This document shows positions 34,357 to 43,871 of a DNA stretch of 64,000 nucleotides, in pieces; positions within the stretch are counted from its first letter, which is position 1; every line of letters starts with the position of its first letter. The DNA is taken from the NCBI GenBank assembly GCA_944384995.1, contig CALWVN010000002.1, forward strand, positions 1 through 64,000. The letters run 5' to 3'. The translations under genes were made by a program, and so were the position numbers. The DNA comes from an uncultured Clostridia bacterium (GTDB lineage: Bacteria > Bacillota > Clostridia > Oscillospirales > Acutalibacteraceae). Below the pieces are notes generated by a model. The model had not been told where the DNA came from and did not search any database. It was given only the letters and a program-made list of their open reading frames with translations.

Positions 34357-35562
34357 ATGAAAACCTATGCGAAGCTTACGCCGGAGGGCACGCGCGACCT
34401 TTTGTTTGAGGAAAGCGACGCGCTGCGTACGGTGGAACGGCAGCTTGCCGACCTGTTCAAATCACGCGGCTACCGCAAGATCATTACGCCGACCGTCGAA
34501 TTTTTCGATGTATTCAACCGCGAAAGCGCGGGTACGCTGCCCGAATCGCTCTATACCATGACCGACGCCTACGGGAGGCTCCTGGTGCTGCGGCCCGATT
34601 CCACGCTGCCTATAGCGCGCGTTGCTGCTACACGGCTTCGCGGCGTACAGCTGCCCTTGCGGCTTTACTATAACCAAAACGTATTTGCGCGCCGCCCGAA
34701 GCTGGCAGGGTACAGTGACGAAACGACACAAAGCGGCATTGAACTGCTCGGCGCAGGCGGCTTGCGCGCCGATCTGGAAGCGCTCACCCTTGCCGCGCGC
34801 GTCATGGAGCAGTGCGGTACGCCGGATTATAAGCTGGAGATCGGCCACGCAGGCTATTTTCAGTCCCTTTGCGAAGCGCTCGATACGAGCCCGGAAACCG
34901 TCTCCGAGATTTATGCCTGTGTCGAAAGCAAAAACTTCGTTGCGCTTGATACGGTGCTCGACGCACTCGGCGACACGCCTGCCACGCGCGCCATCCGCGA
35001 ACTGCCGCGCATGTTCGGCGACGCGCGCGTGCTCGAAAAGGCGGCGCAGGCGCTGCAAATGCAGGACGGCGAGACCCACGCGGCGCTGTCCTACCTTGCG
35101 GATGTGTATACGCGCCTCGAAAAAGCGGGGCTTTCGGAGCACGTCACCATTGATCTAAGCCTTGTGCACCGCACGAATTACTATACGGGGCTGATGTTCC
35201 GCGGCTATATCTCGGGCAGCGGCGAGACGGTGCTTTCGGGCGGAAGATACGACCAGCTGCTCGCGGAATTTGGCGAGGATCTGCCCGCCGTCGGCTTCGG
35301 CGTGCAGACCGATCTGCTCGCGCGCGCCAAGCTTCGGCGCGGCGAGGCCGCAAGCCCGCTGAGCCCCACCGCGCTTGTCTTTGGCGAAGACGGTTTCGAG
35401 ACCGACGCGCTGGATTTGCAGGCGCGCTTGCTGAATGAAGGCGTCTTATGTGAAAACAGTCTGGCGCAGACGCAGGAGACGGCTGTGGAATATGCGCGGC
35501 AGTGCGGCATACCTACGGTATATATCCTCGACGAAACCGGTGTGCAGGAGGTGCGCGTATGA
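34357..35562 (+). CDS. hisZ: ATP phosphoribosyltransferase regulatory subunit
   Basis: This HisRS-like protein (401 aa) is not a tRNA synthetase but the regulatory partner of short-form HisG. It starts KLTPEGTRDLLFEES and has FNRESAGTLPESLYTMTD, the motif-2-like RPDSTLPIARV, FARRPKLAGYSDETTQSGIELLG and GGRYDQLLAEFGEDLPAVGFG. It is the first gene of the his operon and overlaps hisG by four bases. Confidence 0.96.
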   Translation: MKTYAKLTPEGTRDLLFEESDALRTVERQLADLFKSRGYRKIITPTVEFFDVFNRESAGTLPESLYTMTDAYGRLLVLRPDSTLPIARVAATRLRGVQLPLRLYYNQNVFARRPKLAGYSDETTQSGIELLGAGGLRADLEALTLAARVMEQCGTPDYKLEIGHAGYFQSLCEALDTSPETVSEIYACVESKNFVALDTVLDALGDTPATRAIRELPRMFGDARVLEKAAQALQMQDGETHAALSYLADVYTRLEKAGLSEHVTIDLSLVHRTNYYTGLMFRGYISGSGETVLSGGRYDQLLAEFGEDLPAVGFGVQTDLLARAKLRRGEAASPLSPTALVFGEDGFETDALDLQARLLNEGVLCENSLAQTQETAVEYARQCGIPTVYILDETGVQEVRV

Positions 35563-36194
35563 GAAAGCTGCGTATAGCGCTGACCAAAGGCAGGCTCGAA
35601 AAGCAGACCGTTGCGCTTTTTGAGCAAATGGGGCTTGACTGCACGGAGCTGCACAATAAGGGCAGACGCCTGATCCTTCCCGTCGGGGACTATGAGGCGG
35701 TGCTTGCCAAGGCGGCGGACGTTGTGACTTATGTCGAACACGGCGTATGCGATATCGGCGTCGTGGGAAGAGATACCATTGTCGAGTACGGAAAGAGCTT
35801 TTATGAGGTGTGCGACTTAGGGCTCGGCAAGTGTGATTTCTGCCTTGCCGGCAAAAAAGGCGCGTCGTTTTACGGCGGCTACAATGTCAAGCGTATCGCC
35901 ACGAAATACCCGAATGTCGCCCGTGCGTTTTTCCAAAGCAAGGGTATGGACGTCAACATCATCAAGATCGAGGGCTCAGTGGAGCTCGCGCCGCTTCTGG
36001 ACCTGTCCGACGCGATCGTGGATATCGTGGAGACCGGCACGACGCTGCGGGAAAACGGGCTGGAGGTCTATGAAAAGATCATGCCGATCTCGGCGCGCGT
36101 CATCGTCAACACCGCAAGCATGAAGCTGCGCCGTGACGAGATCGACGCATTCGTGGAAAAAATCGGAAAAGCATCGCAGGAGGCGAAGGTATGA
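35559..36194 (+). CDS. hisG: ATP phosphoribosyltransferase, short form
   Basis: At 211 residues this is the short HisG that needs HisZ for activity and feedback control. Key segments: RIALTKGRLEKQT, VGRDTIVEYGKSFYEV and the PRPP loop DIVETGTTLRENGL. It catalyses the first step of histidine synthesis. The ATG at 35559 overlaps the hisZ stop; a longer upstream in-frame extension is rejected. The stop overlaps hisD by ATGA. Confidence 0.97.
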   Translation: MRKLRIALTKGRLEKQTVALFEQMGLDCTELHNKGRRLILPVGDYEAVLAKAADVVTYVEHGVCDIGVVGRDTIVEYGKSFYEVCDLGLGKCDFCLAGKKGASFYGGYNVKRIATKYPNVARAFFQSKGMDVNIIKIEGSVELAPLLDLSDAIVDIVETGTTLRENGLEVYEKIMPISARVIVNTASMKLRRDEIDAFVEKIGKASQEAKV

Positions 36195-37474
36195 TACAGA
36201 TGGTTCACGCGGACGGTGTGTCCGAAAAACGGCTGCTCGACACACTCAAAGCGCGCAGCGGTGAAATTGACCGCACGGTTACTGCGTCGGTTACGGAGAT
36301 CCTCGACAATGTGCGGCGCTTCGGCGACACCTCCGTGCGCGAATATACGATGAAATTTGACGGAAGCGTCCCTGAGCAAGCGGAAGTGCCCGCTTCGGCG
36401 CTTGAAGAAGCGGTCAAGACCTGCGACAGCGAATTTATTTACGCGCTATACAAAGCGGCGGACAACATCCGCGATTTTCATCGCCGCCAAAAGCAGCAAA
36501 GCTGGCTCGAGCCGAAGCCCGACGGTGTCATCTTAGGGCAGCGCGTGCGCGCGCTGCGGCGCGTGGGGCTGTATGTTCCGGGCGGCACGGCGGCGTATCC
36601 GTCGAGCGTGCTGATGAATGCCATCCCCGCGAAGATCGCGGGCGTGGAGGAGATCATCATGGTCACGCCGCCGAGAAAAGACGGTACGGCGAACCCCGAC
36701 ATCCTTGCCGCGGCAAAGATCGCGGGCGTAGACCGCGTGTTTTTGATGGGCGGCGCACAGGCGGTTGCCGCGCTCGCCTACGGTACGCAGACCGTCCCGC
36801 AGGTGGATAAGATCGTCGGCCCCGGCAACATCTACGTCGCCACGGCGAAAAAGCTCTTGTTCGGTACGGTGGACATCGACATGATCGCCGGTCCTTCCGA
36901 GATTTTGATCGTCGCTGACGAAACCGCGAACCCGAAATTCCTCGCCGCCGACTTGATGAGCCAGGCGGAGCACGACAAAATGGCGTCCGCCGTGCTCTTA
37001 ACCGACAGCGAGCGCATCGCCGCGCGCACGGTCGAGGAGCTGGAACGTCAGGTGCAGACGCTCTCGCGCCGCGACATCATCGGGACTTCGCTGCGGGACT
37101 TCGGTGCGGTCATCATCTGTGACGACATCGCGCAGGCGGTGGATATAGCCAATTCAATCGCGCCGGAGCACCTTGAAATGGCGGTGCGCGAGCCACTCGA
37201 GTACATCGGCAGGATCGACAACGCCGGCAGCGTGTTCTTGGGGCAGTATGCGCCCGAGCCGCTCGGCGACTATTACGCCGGCCCCAACCATGTGCTGCCC
37301 ACGGGCGGCACGGCGCGGTTCTTCTCGCCGCTTTCGGTCGACAGCTTCATCAAAAAGTCCAGCTTCATTTACTACACCGAAGATGCGCTTCGTAAGGCAA
37401 AGGACGACATTGTCAAGCTCGCCGAGACCGAGGGCCTGACCGCACATGCAAACGCAATCAAAGTCAGATTTTAA
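36191..37474 (+). CDS. hisD: Histidinol dehydrogenase
   Basis: The 427-residue enzyme oxidises histidinol to histidine. It has VGLYVPGGTAAYPSSVLMNAIPAKIAG, AGVDRVFLMGGAQAVAALAYGT, KIVGPGNIYVATAK, the zinc-ligand region SQAEHD, and APEHLE and GPNHVLPT. It overlaps hisG by four bases. A 49-nt gap to hisC follows, the only sizeable gap in the operon. Confidence 0.98.
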   Translation: MIQMVHADGVSEKRLLDTLKARSGEIDRTVTASVTEILDNVRRFGDTSVREYTMKFDGSVPEQAEVPASALEEAVKTCDSEFIYALYKAADNIRDFHRRQKQQSWLEPKPDGVILGQRVRALRRVGLYVPGGTAAYPSSVLMNAIPAKIAGVEEIIMVTPPRKDGTANPDILAAAKIAGVDRVFLMGGAQAVAALAYGTQTVPQVDKIVGPGNIYVATAKKLLFGTVDIDMIAGPSEILIVADETANPKFLAADLMSQAEHDKMASAVLLTDSERIAARTVEELERQVQTLSRRDIIGTSLRDFGAVIICDDIAQAVDIANSIAPEHLEMAVREPLEYIGRIDNAGSVFLGQYAPEPLGDYYAGPNHVLPTGGTARFFSPLSVDSFIKKSSFIYYTEDALRKAKDDIVKLAETEGLTAHANAIKVRF

Positions 37475-37523
37475 CTATAGTGTTTTTAAAAGTTAAATTT
37501 TAACTAAGGAAGTTTTTACCTTT

Positions 37524-38588
37524 ATGTTTGAGCTCAATGAAAAAGTGCAGAACCTGATACCGTATGATCCCGTCGAGGGACAATATCGCATCCGTCTCGA
37601 TGCGAACGAATCCTTTGTGACCCCGTCACAGGCGCTGCGCGAGCAAATCGACGAGGAACTGCGGCACGTCCATTTCAACCGCTACCCCGACCCTTATGCA
37701 AAGGATGTGCGCAGGGCGTTCGCCGACCTGTACGGCGTGCCGCGCGCATGCGTGATGGCGGGCAACGGCTCGGATGAGGTGATCACTGTCGTGATGAACG
37801 CCTTTCTGCAAAAGGGCGACACAGTGGTCACGCTGTCTCCCGATTTTTCGATGTACGGCTTTTACGCCGCCTTAGTCGAATGCCGCGTAGTCACCGTCGA
37901 AAAAAACGCGGACTGCACCGTGGATGCGGAAAAGGTCATTGAGACGGTCAACCGCACCGGTGCGCGGATGCTTGTGTTCTCGAACCCCTGCAACCCGACC
38001 TCTTTGGTGCTCGCACGCGAAGAAGTGCGCAAGATCGTTTCATCAGTCGAAGCGCTTGTGGTGCTCGACGAAGCATATATGGATTTTTCCGATCAGAGCC
38101 TGCTTTCGGAATTCGCCGGCTTTGACAACCTGCTGATCCTCAAGACCTGTTCAAAAGCGCTCGGCATGGCTGCCGTCCGGCTGGGCTTTGCGGTGGGTAC
38201 GCAGCGGCTCATTGACGTTTTACAGGCGGCAAAATCCCCGTATAATGTCAACACGCTCACGCAGGCGGTCGGCACAGTCGTGCTCTCGCACCCGGAGTAT
38301 CTGCAAGCGGCGGTGCAGCGCATATTAGAGTCGCGCGACGAACTGTACGAGGGCTTTGCGCGTTTGCAGGAAGCCTATCCGCAAGCGAAATTGCACGTAT
38401 TTAAGCCCGACGCCAATTTTGTGTATATCCAAACGCCCAGGGCGGCGGAAATTTTCGAATACCTTAAGGAAAACGGCATCATCGTTCGCCTGACGGGCGG
38501 CGGGCTTCGTGTGAGTGCAGGTCGGAATTATGAAAACGAAGCGGTGCTGCGCGAAGTCGAGGCGTGCTTGAAAGGAGAAAGCGCATGA
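37524..38588 (+). CDS. hisC: Histidinol-phosphate aminotransferase
   Basis: This PLP-dependent class II aminotransferase (354 aa) has LDANESFVTPS, NGSDEVITVVMNAF, SNPCNPTS, VLDEAYMDFS and the PLP lysine in KTCSKALGMAAVRLGFAVG. A weak AAGGAAG ribosome binding site is spaced 11 nt before the ATG. The upstream gap contains a 15-bp AT palindrome (37491-37505). It overlaps hisB by ATGA. Confidence 0.95.
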   Translation: MFELNEKVQNLIPYDPVEGQYRIRLDANESFVTPSQALREQIDEELRHVHFNRYPDPYAKDVRRAFADLYGVPRACVMAGNGSDEVITVVMNAFLQKGDTVVTLSPDFSMYGFYAALVECRVVTVEKNADCTVDAEKVIETVNRTGARMLVFSNPCNPTSLVLAREEVRKIVSSVEALVVLDEAYMDFSDQSLLSEFAGFDNLLILKTCSKALGMAAVRLGFAVGTQRLIDVLQAAKSPYNVNTLTQAVGTVVLSHPEYLQAAVQRILESRDELYEGFARLQEAYPQAKLHVFKPDANFVYIQTPRAAEIFEYLKENGIIVRLTGGGLRVSAGRNYENEAVLREVEACLKGESA

Positions 38589-39163
38589 GAACGGCAAGCT
38601 GTATACGAACCACCAAGGAGACCGACATTTCCATAGAATTATCCTTGGACGGCGGTGCGGTCGAGGTACAGACCGGTATCGGCTTTTTCGACCATATGCT
38701 CACGGCGTTTGCCGTGCACGGCGGCTTCGGTTTGCGGCTTTCCTGCAAGGGCGACCTTGCGGTGGACTGCCACCACACGGTGGAGGATACGGGTCTTGTA
38801 CTCGGGCAGGCGTTTGCGGAAGCCCTCGGTGACAAGGGCGGCATTGCGCGCTACGGCAGCTTTTTTGTCCCGATGGATGAGGCGCTCGGCTTTTGTGCGG
38901 CGGATGTCAGCGGGCGGCCGTTTTTGGTGTTCGATGCGGACTTTCCCGAAGCGCGCGTCGGCGAATTTGACACCTGTATGGCGCGGGAATTTTTCCGTGC
39001 GTTCGCAACGAAAGCAGGTGTGACGCTGCACCTGCGTGCACCCTACGGCGACAATTCCCACCATATTTTGGAAGCGCTGTTCAAAGCGTTCGGGCATGCC
39101 ATGCAGATCGCGTGTTCTGAAACAGCGGGCGGCACGCTTTCCACCAAGGGCAAAATCGACTGA
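38585..39163 (+). CDS. hisB: Imidazoleglycerol-phosphate dehydratase
   Basis: The 192-residue enzyme has the metal-binding patterns GIGFFDHMLTAFAVHGGF, DCHHTVEDTGLVLGQA and NSHHILEALFKAFGHAM. It converts IGP to imidazoleacetol phosphate. It is the monofunctional form without a phosphatase. ATG 38585 overlaps the hisC stop. hisH would normally follow; instead hisA starts 18 nt on. Confidence 0.97.
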   Translation: MRTASCIRTTKETDISIELSLDGGAVEVQTGIGFFDHMLTAFAVHGGFGLRLSCKGDLAVDCHHTVEDTGLVLGQAFAEALGDKGGIARYGSFFVPMDEALGFCAADVSGRPFLVFDADFPEARVGEFDTCMAREFFRAFATKAGVTLHLRAPYGDNSHHILEALFKAFGHAMQIACSETAGGTLSTKGKID

Positions 39164-39180
39164 ATACGCGGAGTAATACT

Positions 39181-39894
39181 ATGATCATTTTCCCGGCGAT
39201 CGACATCAAAAACGAAACCTGTGTGCGGCTTTACCGCGGCGAAATGGATTCTGCCGAGCAGGTCGCGGACAGCTATTTGACGGCAGCCGCCGCGTTCAAG
39301 GCGGCGGGCGCCGAATGGATCCATATGGTCGACCTCGACGGCGCGTGTGCGGGCGAGCGCAAAAACGCACATGTTTTTTTGGAAGTTGCAAAAGCTACGG
39401 GGCTCAACATCGAAGTCGGCGGCGGTATCCGCACCATGGAAGATATCGAATATTACCTCTCGCGCGGCATTGCGCGCGTGGTGCTCGGTTCTGCCGCTGT
39501 GAAAGATCCGCAGCTTGTGCGTGAGTCTTGCAAGGCTTACGGCGATAAGATCGCTGTCGGCATCGACGCGCGAAACGGCTTGGTCGCCACCGAAGGCTGG
39601 GTAGAAACGGGCAGCGTCCATTTTCTCGACCTCGGTAAAGCCATGGAAACGGCGGGCGTGCGAACCATTATTTTTACGGACATCGACCGCGACGGGATGC
39701 TTTCCGGTCCCGCGCTCGACGCGCTGCAGCAGCTAAACAAAGCCGTTTCCTGCAACATCGTCGCAAGCGGCGGTATCAAGGATATTGCGGACATCCGCGC
39801 GCTGAAAAACGCGGGGCTGTACGGCGCGATCTGCGGGCGTTCGATCTACAAGGGCACGCTTTCGCTCCAAGAAGCCCTCCGCGAAGCACGGTAA
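39181..39894 (+). CDS. hisA: ProFAR isomerase HisA
   Basis: The 237-residue TIM-barrel has [57 protein letters not shown] and [12 protein letters not shown]. The FPAIDI start and IDARNG mark HisA rather than HisF (which starts AKRIIPCLDV). It isomerises ProFAR to PRFAR. The next step enzyme, HisHF, is not encoded here: hisI starts 13 nt on. Confidence 0.96.
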   Translation: MIIFPAIDIKNETCVRLYRGEMDSAEQVADSYLTAAAAFKAAGAEWIHMVDLDGACAGERKNAHVFLEVAKATGLNIEVGGGIRTMEDIEYYLSRGIARVVLGSAAVKDPQLVRESCKAYGDKIAVGIDARNGLVATEGWVETGSVHFLDLGKAMETAGVRTIIFTDIDRDGMLSGPALDALQQLNKAVSCNIVASGGIKDIADIRALKNAGLYGAICGRSIYKGTLSLQEALREAR

Positions 39895-39907
39895 GGGAGG
39901 CAAGCAA

Positions 39908-40237
39908 ATGGACTTAGAAAAATTTTTTAAAAAGGGCGACTTGATCCCCGCCATCGTGCAGGAGCAGGGGACAAATGAAGTGCTGATGCTCGCCTATATG
40001 AACCGCGAGTCCCTGCAAAAAACGCTCGAGACGGGCTACACCTGGTTTTACAGCCGTTCACGGCAAAAGCTCTGGAACAAGGGCGAGACCTCGGGGCACA
40101 AGCAGCGCGTGGTGCGCGTGGTCGGAGACTGCGACGACGACACCCTGCTTGTTACCGTCGTGCAGACGGGGCCCGCCTGCCACACGGGATCCAAGAGCTG
40201 CTTTTTTAATATGATTTGGGAGGAGAATGCGCAATGA
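39908..40237 (+). CDS. hisI: Phosphoribosyl-AMP cyclohydrolase
   Basis: At 109 residues this is the stand-alone HisI. It has [39 protein letters not shown], the [16 protein letters not shown] metal-site segment and [10 protein letters not shown]. It opens the purine ring of PR-AMP. The stop overlaps hisE by ATGA. Confidence 0.97.
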   Translation: MDLEKFFKKGDLIPAIVQEQGTNEVLMLAYMNRESLQKTLETGYTWFYSRSRQKLWNKGETSGHKQRVVRVVGDCDDDTLLVTVVQTGPACHTGSKSCFFNMIWEENAQ

Positions 40238-40560
40238 ACGATGTGCTTGACGAGCTGTACGCCGTCGCTATAGCGCGGCGCGCGGAAAAAAAGGAAGGGT
40301 CTTATACCTGCTACCTGTTCGAGCAGGGGCTCGATAAAATCTTGAAGAAGATCGGGGAAGAGTCCGCCGAGACCATCATCGCCGCTAAAAACGGCGTAAA
40401 GGCGGATACCGTCGGCGAGATCTCCGACCTGCTGTTCCATCTGGTTGTGATGATGGCAAACGAGGGCATCACGCCCGACGACGTGAAAGCGGAGCTTGCC
40501 CGCCGCCATCAAAAAGAGGGCAACCTCAAAATTTTCCACCAAGTCGATAAAAATACATAA
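40234..40560 (+). CDS. hisE: Phosphoribosyl-ATP pyrophosphatase
   Basis: The 108-residue alpha-helical MazG-like enzyme has [32 protein letters not shown] and [14 protein letters not shown], including the EExxE and ExxD metal ligands. It hydrolyses PR-ATP to PR-AMP. Last his gene of the operon; the M20 peptidase starts 26 nt on. Confidence 0.97.
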   Translation: MNDVLDELYAVAIARRAEKKEGSYTCYLFEQGLDKILKKIGEESAETIIAAKNGVKADTVGEISDLLFHLVVMMANEGITPDDVKAELARRHQKEGNLKIFHQVDKNT

Positions 40561-40586
40561 ACACAAAACGGAAAAGAGGGAGCATT

Positions 40587-42053
40587 ATGTGGGTTCTGTG
40601 GACGATTTTAGGCTTGATCGGCGCGCTTTTGCTCGTGACGCTGGTGCGTGCGGCGTTCTGGACGCCGGAACGCGCAGAGAGCGAGCCGCTGCCCGACGAG
40701 ACGGTGGATGTGGAAAAGTATCGTAAGGATTTAAGCGACGCGATCCGCATCAAAACCATCTCCAATGTGGACACCGACAAGGTGGATTGGGGTGAGTTCC
40801 AAAAGCTGCATAAGCTTTTTGAAGAACGGTTCCCGCTCGTGCACAAGCACCTGAAACGCGAGGAAATCTCGCTGGCAAGCCTGTTGTATACATGGGAGGG
40901 CACGAATCCCGACCTCGAACCTATCGCGCTTTTGGGGCATCAGGATGTCGTGCCTGTTGCCGAGGGTACCGAGCAGGACTGGACGCACCCCGCCTTTGAC
41001 GGCGTGGATGACGGCGAGTTCATCTGGGGGCGCGGCGCGCTGGATATGAAGAATCACCTGATCGCCGTGCTCGAAAGTGTGGAGACCCTGCTTGCCGAGG
41101 GCTTTCAGCCGGAGCGTACCGTATATCTGTGCTTCGGACACGATGAGGAGATCGTCGCGGCAAAGACCTCCGGCGCGGGCGCGATCGCCGATACACTGAA
41201 AGCGCGCGGCGTGCACCTCGACAGCGTCATCGACGAGGGTGGCGCGATTTTGGATCTGAAGGTCGGTTCTATCCTCAACAATCGGCTTGCGGGCGTGGGC
41301 ATCGCCGAAAAGGGCTATGCCGATTACCGCGTTTCCGTCAGCGCCAAGGGCGGGCATTCCTCCCAGCCGCCCGCGCACACCGCCGTCGGCACGCTTGCCG
41401 AGGTGGTGCGCGACATCGAAAAACACCAGTTCCGTGCGACTATGCCTGACTTTGTATACGATCTGTTTTGCAAGATCGGCAAAAATTGCAGCTACCCGGC
41501 GCGCATCGTCACTTGCAACCTTTGGCTGTTAAAGCCGCTCATTACCTTCGTGATGACCAAGATCCCGCCCGCCGCATCGCTCATCCATACGACAACCGCC
41601 GTCACCATGGCGAACGGAAGCCCCGCAGCGAACGTCCTGCCGCAGAAAGCGTCGGTGACGGTCAACTTCCGCATGATGCCCGGCACGACGCTCAAGGATG
41701 TGGAACAGCACATCCGCCAAAGCGTGCGCAATAAGGAAATCGAGATCGAGTATCTCAAGGGCAAGGAGGCCTCAAAAGTCTCGCCCACCGACAGCCGTTC
41801 GTTTAAGATCTTAGAGTCGCTTTGTACGCGCACGGATTCGAGCATGATCGTCGCGCCGTATCTCGTGATGGGCGGCACGGACGCCTACCATTACGAGGAG
41901 GTCTGTGACTGTATCTACCGTTTTGCACCGTTCGTGATGGACACGAAATTGCTCTTGACCACGCACGGCACGGATGAACGCATCCCGATTGCGTGCATGG
42001 GCGACGCGCTCAAATTCTTTAAGCGCTATATTCGCATGATGTCCGCGGAATAA
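40587..42053 (+). CDS. M20-family metallopeptidase with N-terminal TM anchor
   Basis: This 488-residue protein has one N-terminal transmembrane segment (about 2-25, LWTILGLIGALLLVTLV), then an M20 peptidase: LLGHQDVVPV with a zinc-ligand His, GRGALDMKN, FGHDEE, and a dimerisation lid with SAKGGHSSQPPAHTAVG. The order is that of PM20D1/carboxypeptidase-S-like enzymes that cleave or form N-acyl amino acids or small peptides. GAGGGAG lies before the ATG. It is probably co-transcribed with the his genes, and ends at a strong terminator. Confidence 0.9.
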   Translation: MWVLWTILGLIGALLLVTLVRAAFWTPERAESEPLPDETVDVEKYRKDLSDAIRIKTISNVDTDKVDWGEFQKLHKLFEERFPLVHKHLKREEISLASLLYTWEGTNPDLEPIALLGHQDVVPVAEGTEQDWTHPAFDGVDDGEFIWGRGALDMKNHLIAVLESVETLLAEGFQPERTVYLCFGHDEEIVAAKTSGAGAIADTLKARGVHLDSVIDEGGAILDLKVGSILNNRLAGVGIAEKGYADYRVSVSAKGGHSSQPPAHTAVGTLAEVVRDIEKHQFRATMPDFVYDLFCKIGKNCSYPARIVTCNLWLLKPLITFVMTKIPPAASLIHTTTAVTMANGSPAANVLPQKASVTVNFRMMPGTTLKDVEQHIRQSVRNKEIEIEYLKGKEASKVSPTDSRSFKILESLCTRTDSSMIVAPYLVMGGTDAYHYEEVCDCIYRFAPFVMDTKLLLTTHGTDERIPIACMGDALKFFKRYIRMMSAE

Positions 42054-42066
42054 AGATAAGACATGC

Positions 42067-42100
42067 AAACGGCAGCCGGCGCAACACCGGCTGCCGTTTT
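42067..42100 (+). terminator. Terminator after the his-M20 operon
   Basis: Perfect 13-bp stem (42067-42079 with 42087-42099) with T run. Confidence 0.92.
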
Positions 42101-42119
42101 GTGTAGCAAAAACAAAAGG

Positions 42120-42148
42120 TTTACTTTTTGTCCTTTTTTCGCTATAAT
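42120..42148 (+). promoter_or_regulatory. putP promoter
   Basis: TTTACT, 17 bp, consensus TATAAT. Confidence 0.8.
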
Positions 42149-42178
42149 GAAAGTACATTTTTCCAAGGGGGAGAAGCT

Positions 42179-43756
42179 ATGTCCCAAGACACTGTAAAAG
42201 TGCTGATCGCGATGTGCGGGTATATGCTGATCGTTATTGCCATCGGCATTTACTTCGCAAAGCGGTCGCAAAAGAATTCCGACAACTACTTTTTGGGCGG
42301 GCGCTCGCTGGGGCCGTGGGTGACCGCGATGAGCGCCGAGGCGTCCGATATGAGCGGCTGGCTTTTGATGGGGCTGCCGGGCGTTGCCTATTGGTGCGGC
42401 CTTGCCGATGCGTTCTGGACGGCTTTGGGGCTGGCGCTCGGTACATACATCAACTGGCTGATCGTCGCCAAGCGCCTGCGCAGCTATTCCGTCGTTTCGG
42501 GCGACGCGATCACCATTCCCGACTTTTTAAGTAACCGCTACCATGAAAAGAAAAAGGTGATCCTTTCCGTATCTGCGCTGTTCATCCTCGTATTCTTCAC
42601 GGTCTATGCCGCCAGCTGCTTCGTCACCTGCGGCAAGCTGTTCAGCACACTGTTCGGCTTTTCTTACCATTCCATGATGATTGTCGGCGCAGTGTTCGTG
42701 CTGTTGTATACCTTCCTCGGCGGCTTCCTCGCGGAGAGCGCGTCCGACTTCATGCAGGGCGTGGTCATGTTCTTTGCGCTTTTGGTGGTGCTTGTTGTAG
42801 GGACTATAAACGCAGGCGGCTTTTGGGCGGTCATTGAAAACGCACAGTCTATCGACGGCTTTTTCTCACTGACCTCGATCGCCTCACCTGCCGTGGATGC
42901 CAACGGCGTCCAGCAGGCGGTAAACGGCGTTCCGCAGTTCGGCGAAGCGGGCAGCTACGGCTTTTTGACGATCATTTCTACGCTTTCATGGGGGCTTGGC
43001 TATTTCGGCATGCCGCAGGTGCTGCTGCGCTTTATGGCGATCCGCAAGCGCCGGGAGCTGACCCGTTCGCGCCGCATCGCGACCGTTTGGGTCGTCATCT
43101 CCCTTGCCGCTGCCGTGTACATCGGGCTTATGGGCCGCGCCATGTTCCCTGTGGAGGAAACGCTTTCCACCGCGAGCGGTGCGGAAAACATCTTTATTGT
43201 TATCAGCCGCGCGCTGTTCCACCCCGTGGTGGCGGGCATTGTTATGGCGGGCATCCTTGCAGCGACGATCAGTTCTTCGGACTCATATCTGCTGATCGCG
43301 TCCTCCGCGTTCTCTAAAAATCTGTTCGGCGGCGTGCTTAAAAAGAATGCGACCGACAAGCAGGTCATGTGGGTCGCGCGCATCGTCCTGATGGTCATCG
43401 CCCTGATCGGTATTGCGATTGCTTGGGATGAAAACAGCGTCATCTTTACCGTCGTCTCGTTTGCGTGGGCAGGCTTCGGTGCGACGTTCGGACCGATCAT
43501 GCTCTTCTCCCTGTTCTGGAAGCGCACCACCCGTGCGGGCGCCGTGGCGGGTATGGTCACGGGCGGCGTGATGGTATTCGTTTGGAATCTGCTCGTCCGT
43601 CCGCTCGGCGGAATTTTGGATATCTACGAGCTGTTCCCCGCGTTTGTGCTCTCGTGCATCGCGATCGTCGTGGTGTCGCTTTTGACAAAAGCGCCCGACA
43701 AGGAAATCGCCGACGAATTCGAGCGCGCCAAGCACTATAAAGAGGAAGAGGCGTAA
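42179..43756 (+). CDS. putP: Sodium/proline symporter
   Basis: The 525-residue protein has about 13 transmembrane segments of the SSS family. Typical PutP segments: DNYFLGGRSLGPWVTAMSAEASDMSGWLLMGLPG, SGDAITIPDFLSNRY, YTFLGGFLAESASDFMQG, WGLGYFGMPQVLLRFMAIR and ILAATISSSDSYLLIASSAFSKNL. It imports proline with Na+. GGGGGAGAAGCT precedes the ATG at 42179. Single-gene unit. Confidence 0.94.
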   Translation: MSQDTVKVLIAMCGYMLIVIAIGIYFAKRSQKNSDNYFLGGRSLGPWVTAMSAEASDMSGWLLMGLPGVAYWCGLADAFWTALGLALGTYINWLIVAKRLRSYSVVSGDAITIPDFLSNRYHEKKKVILSVSALFILVFFTVYAASCFVTCGKLFSTLFGFSYHSMMIVGAVFVLLYTFLGGFLAESASDFMQGVVMFFALLVVLVVGTINAGGFWAVIENAQSIDGFFSLTSIASPAVDANGVQQAVNGVPQFGEAGSYGFLTIISTLSWGLGYFGMPQVLLRFMAIRKRRELTRSRRIATVWVVISLAAAVYIGLMGRAMFPVEETLSTASGAENIFIVISRALFHPVVAGIVMAGILAATISSSDSYLLIASSAFSKNLFGGVLKKNATDKQVMWVARIVLMVIALIGIAIAWDENSVIFTVVSFAWAGFGATFGPIMLFSLFWKRTTRAGAVAGMVTGGVMVFVWNLLVRPLGGILDIYELFPAFVLSCIAIVVVSLLTKAPDKEIADEFERAKHYKEEEA

Positions 43757-43773
43757 AACGCCCGGATATGCAA

Positions 43774-43805
43774 AAAAGACCGACTGCTTTGCAGCCGGTC
43801 TTTAT
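43774..43805 (+). terminator. putP terminator
   Basis: AAAGACCG-CTGC / GCAG-CGGTCTTT hairpin with one mismatch and a short T run. Confidence 0.65.
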
Positions 43806-43807
43806 GC

Positions 43808-43836
43808 TTGCAATTTTGCCCCGCGGGCGGTACAAT
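43808..43836 (+). promoter_or_regulatory. Promoter of the HAD phosphatase gene
   Basis: TTGCAA, 17 bp, TACAAT, 35 bp before the ATG. Confidence 0.7.
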
Positions 43837-43871
43837 ACCCATAACACCTTTACGGATCGGGAGCATACGAA

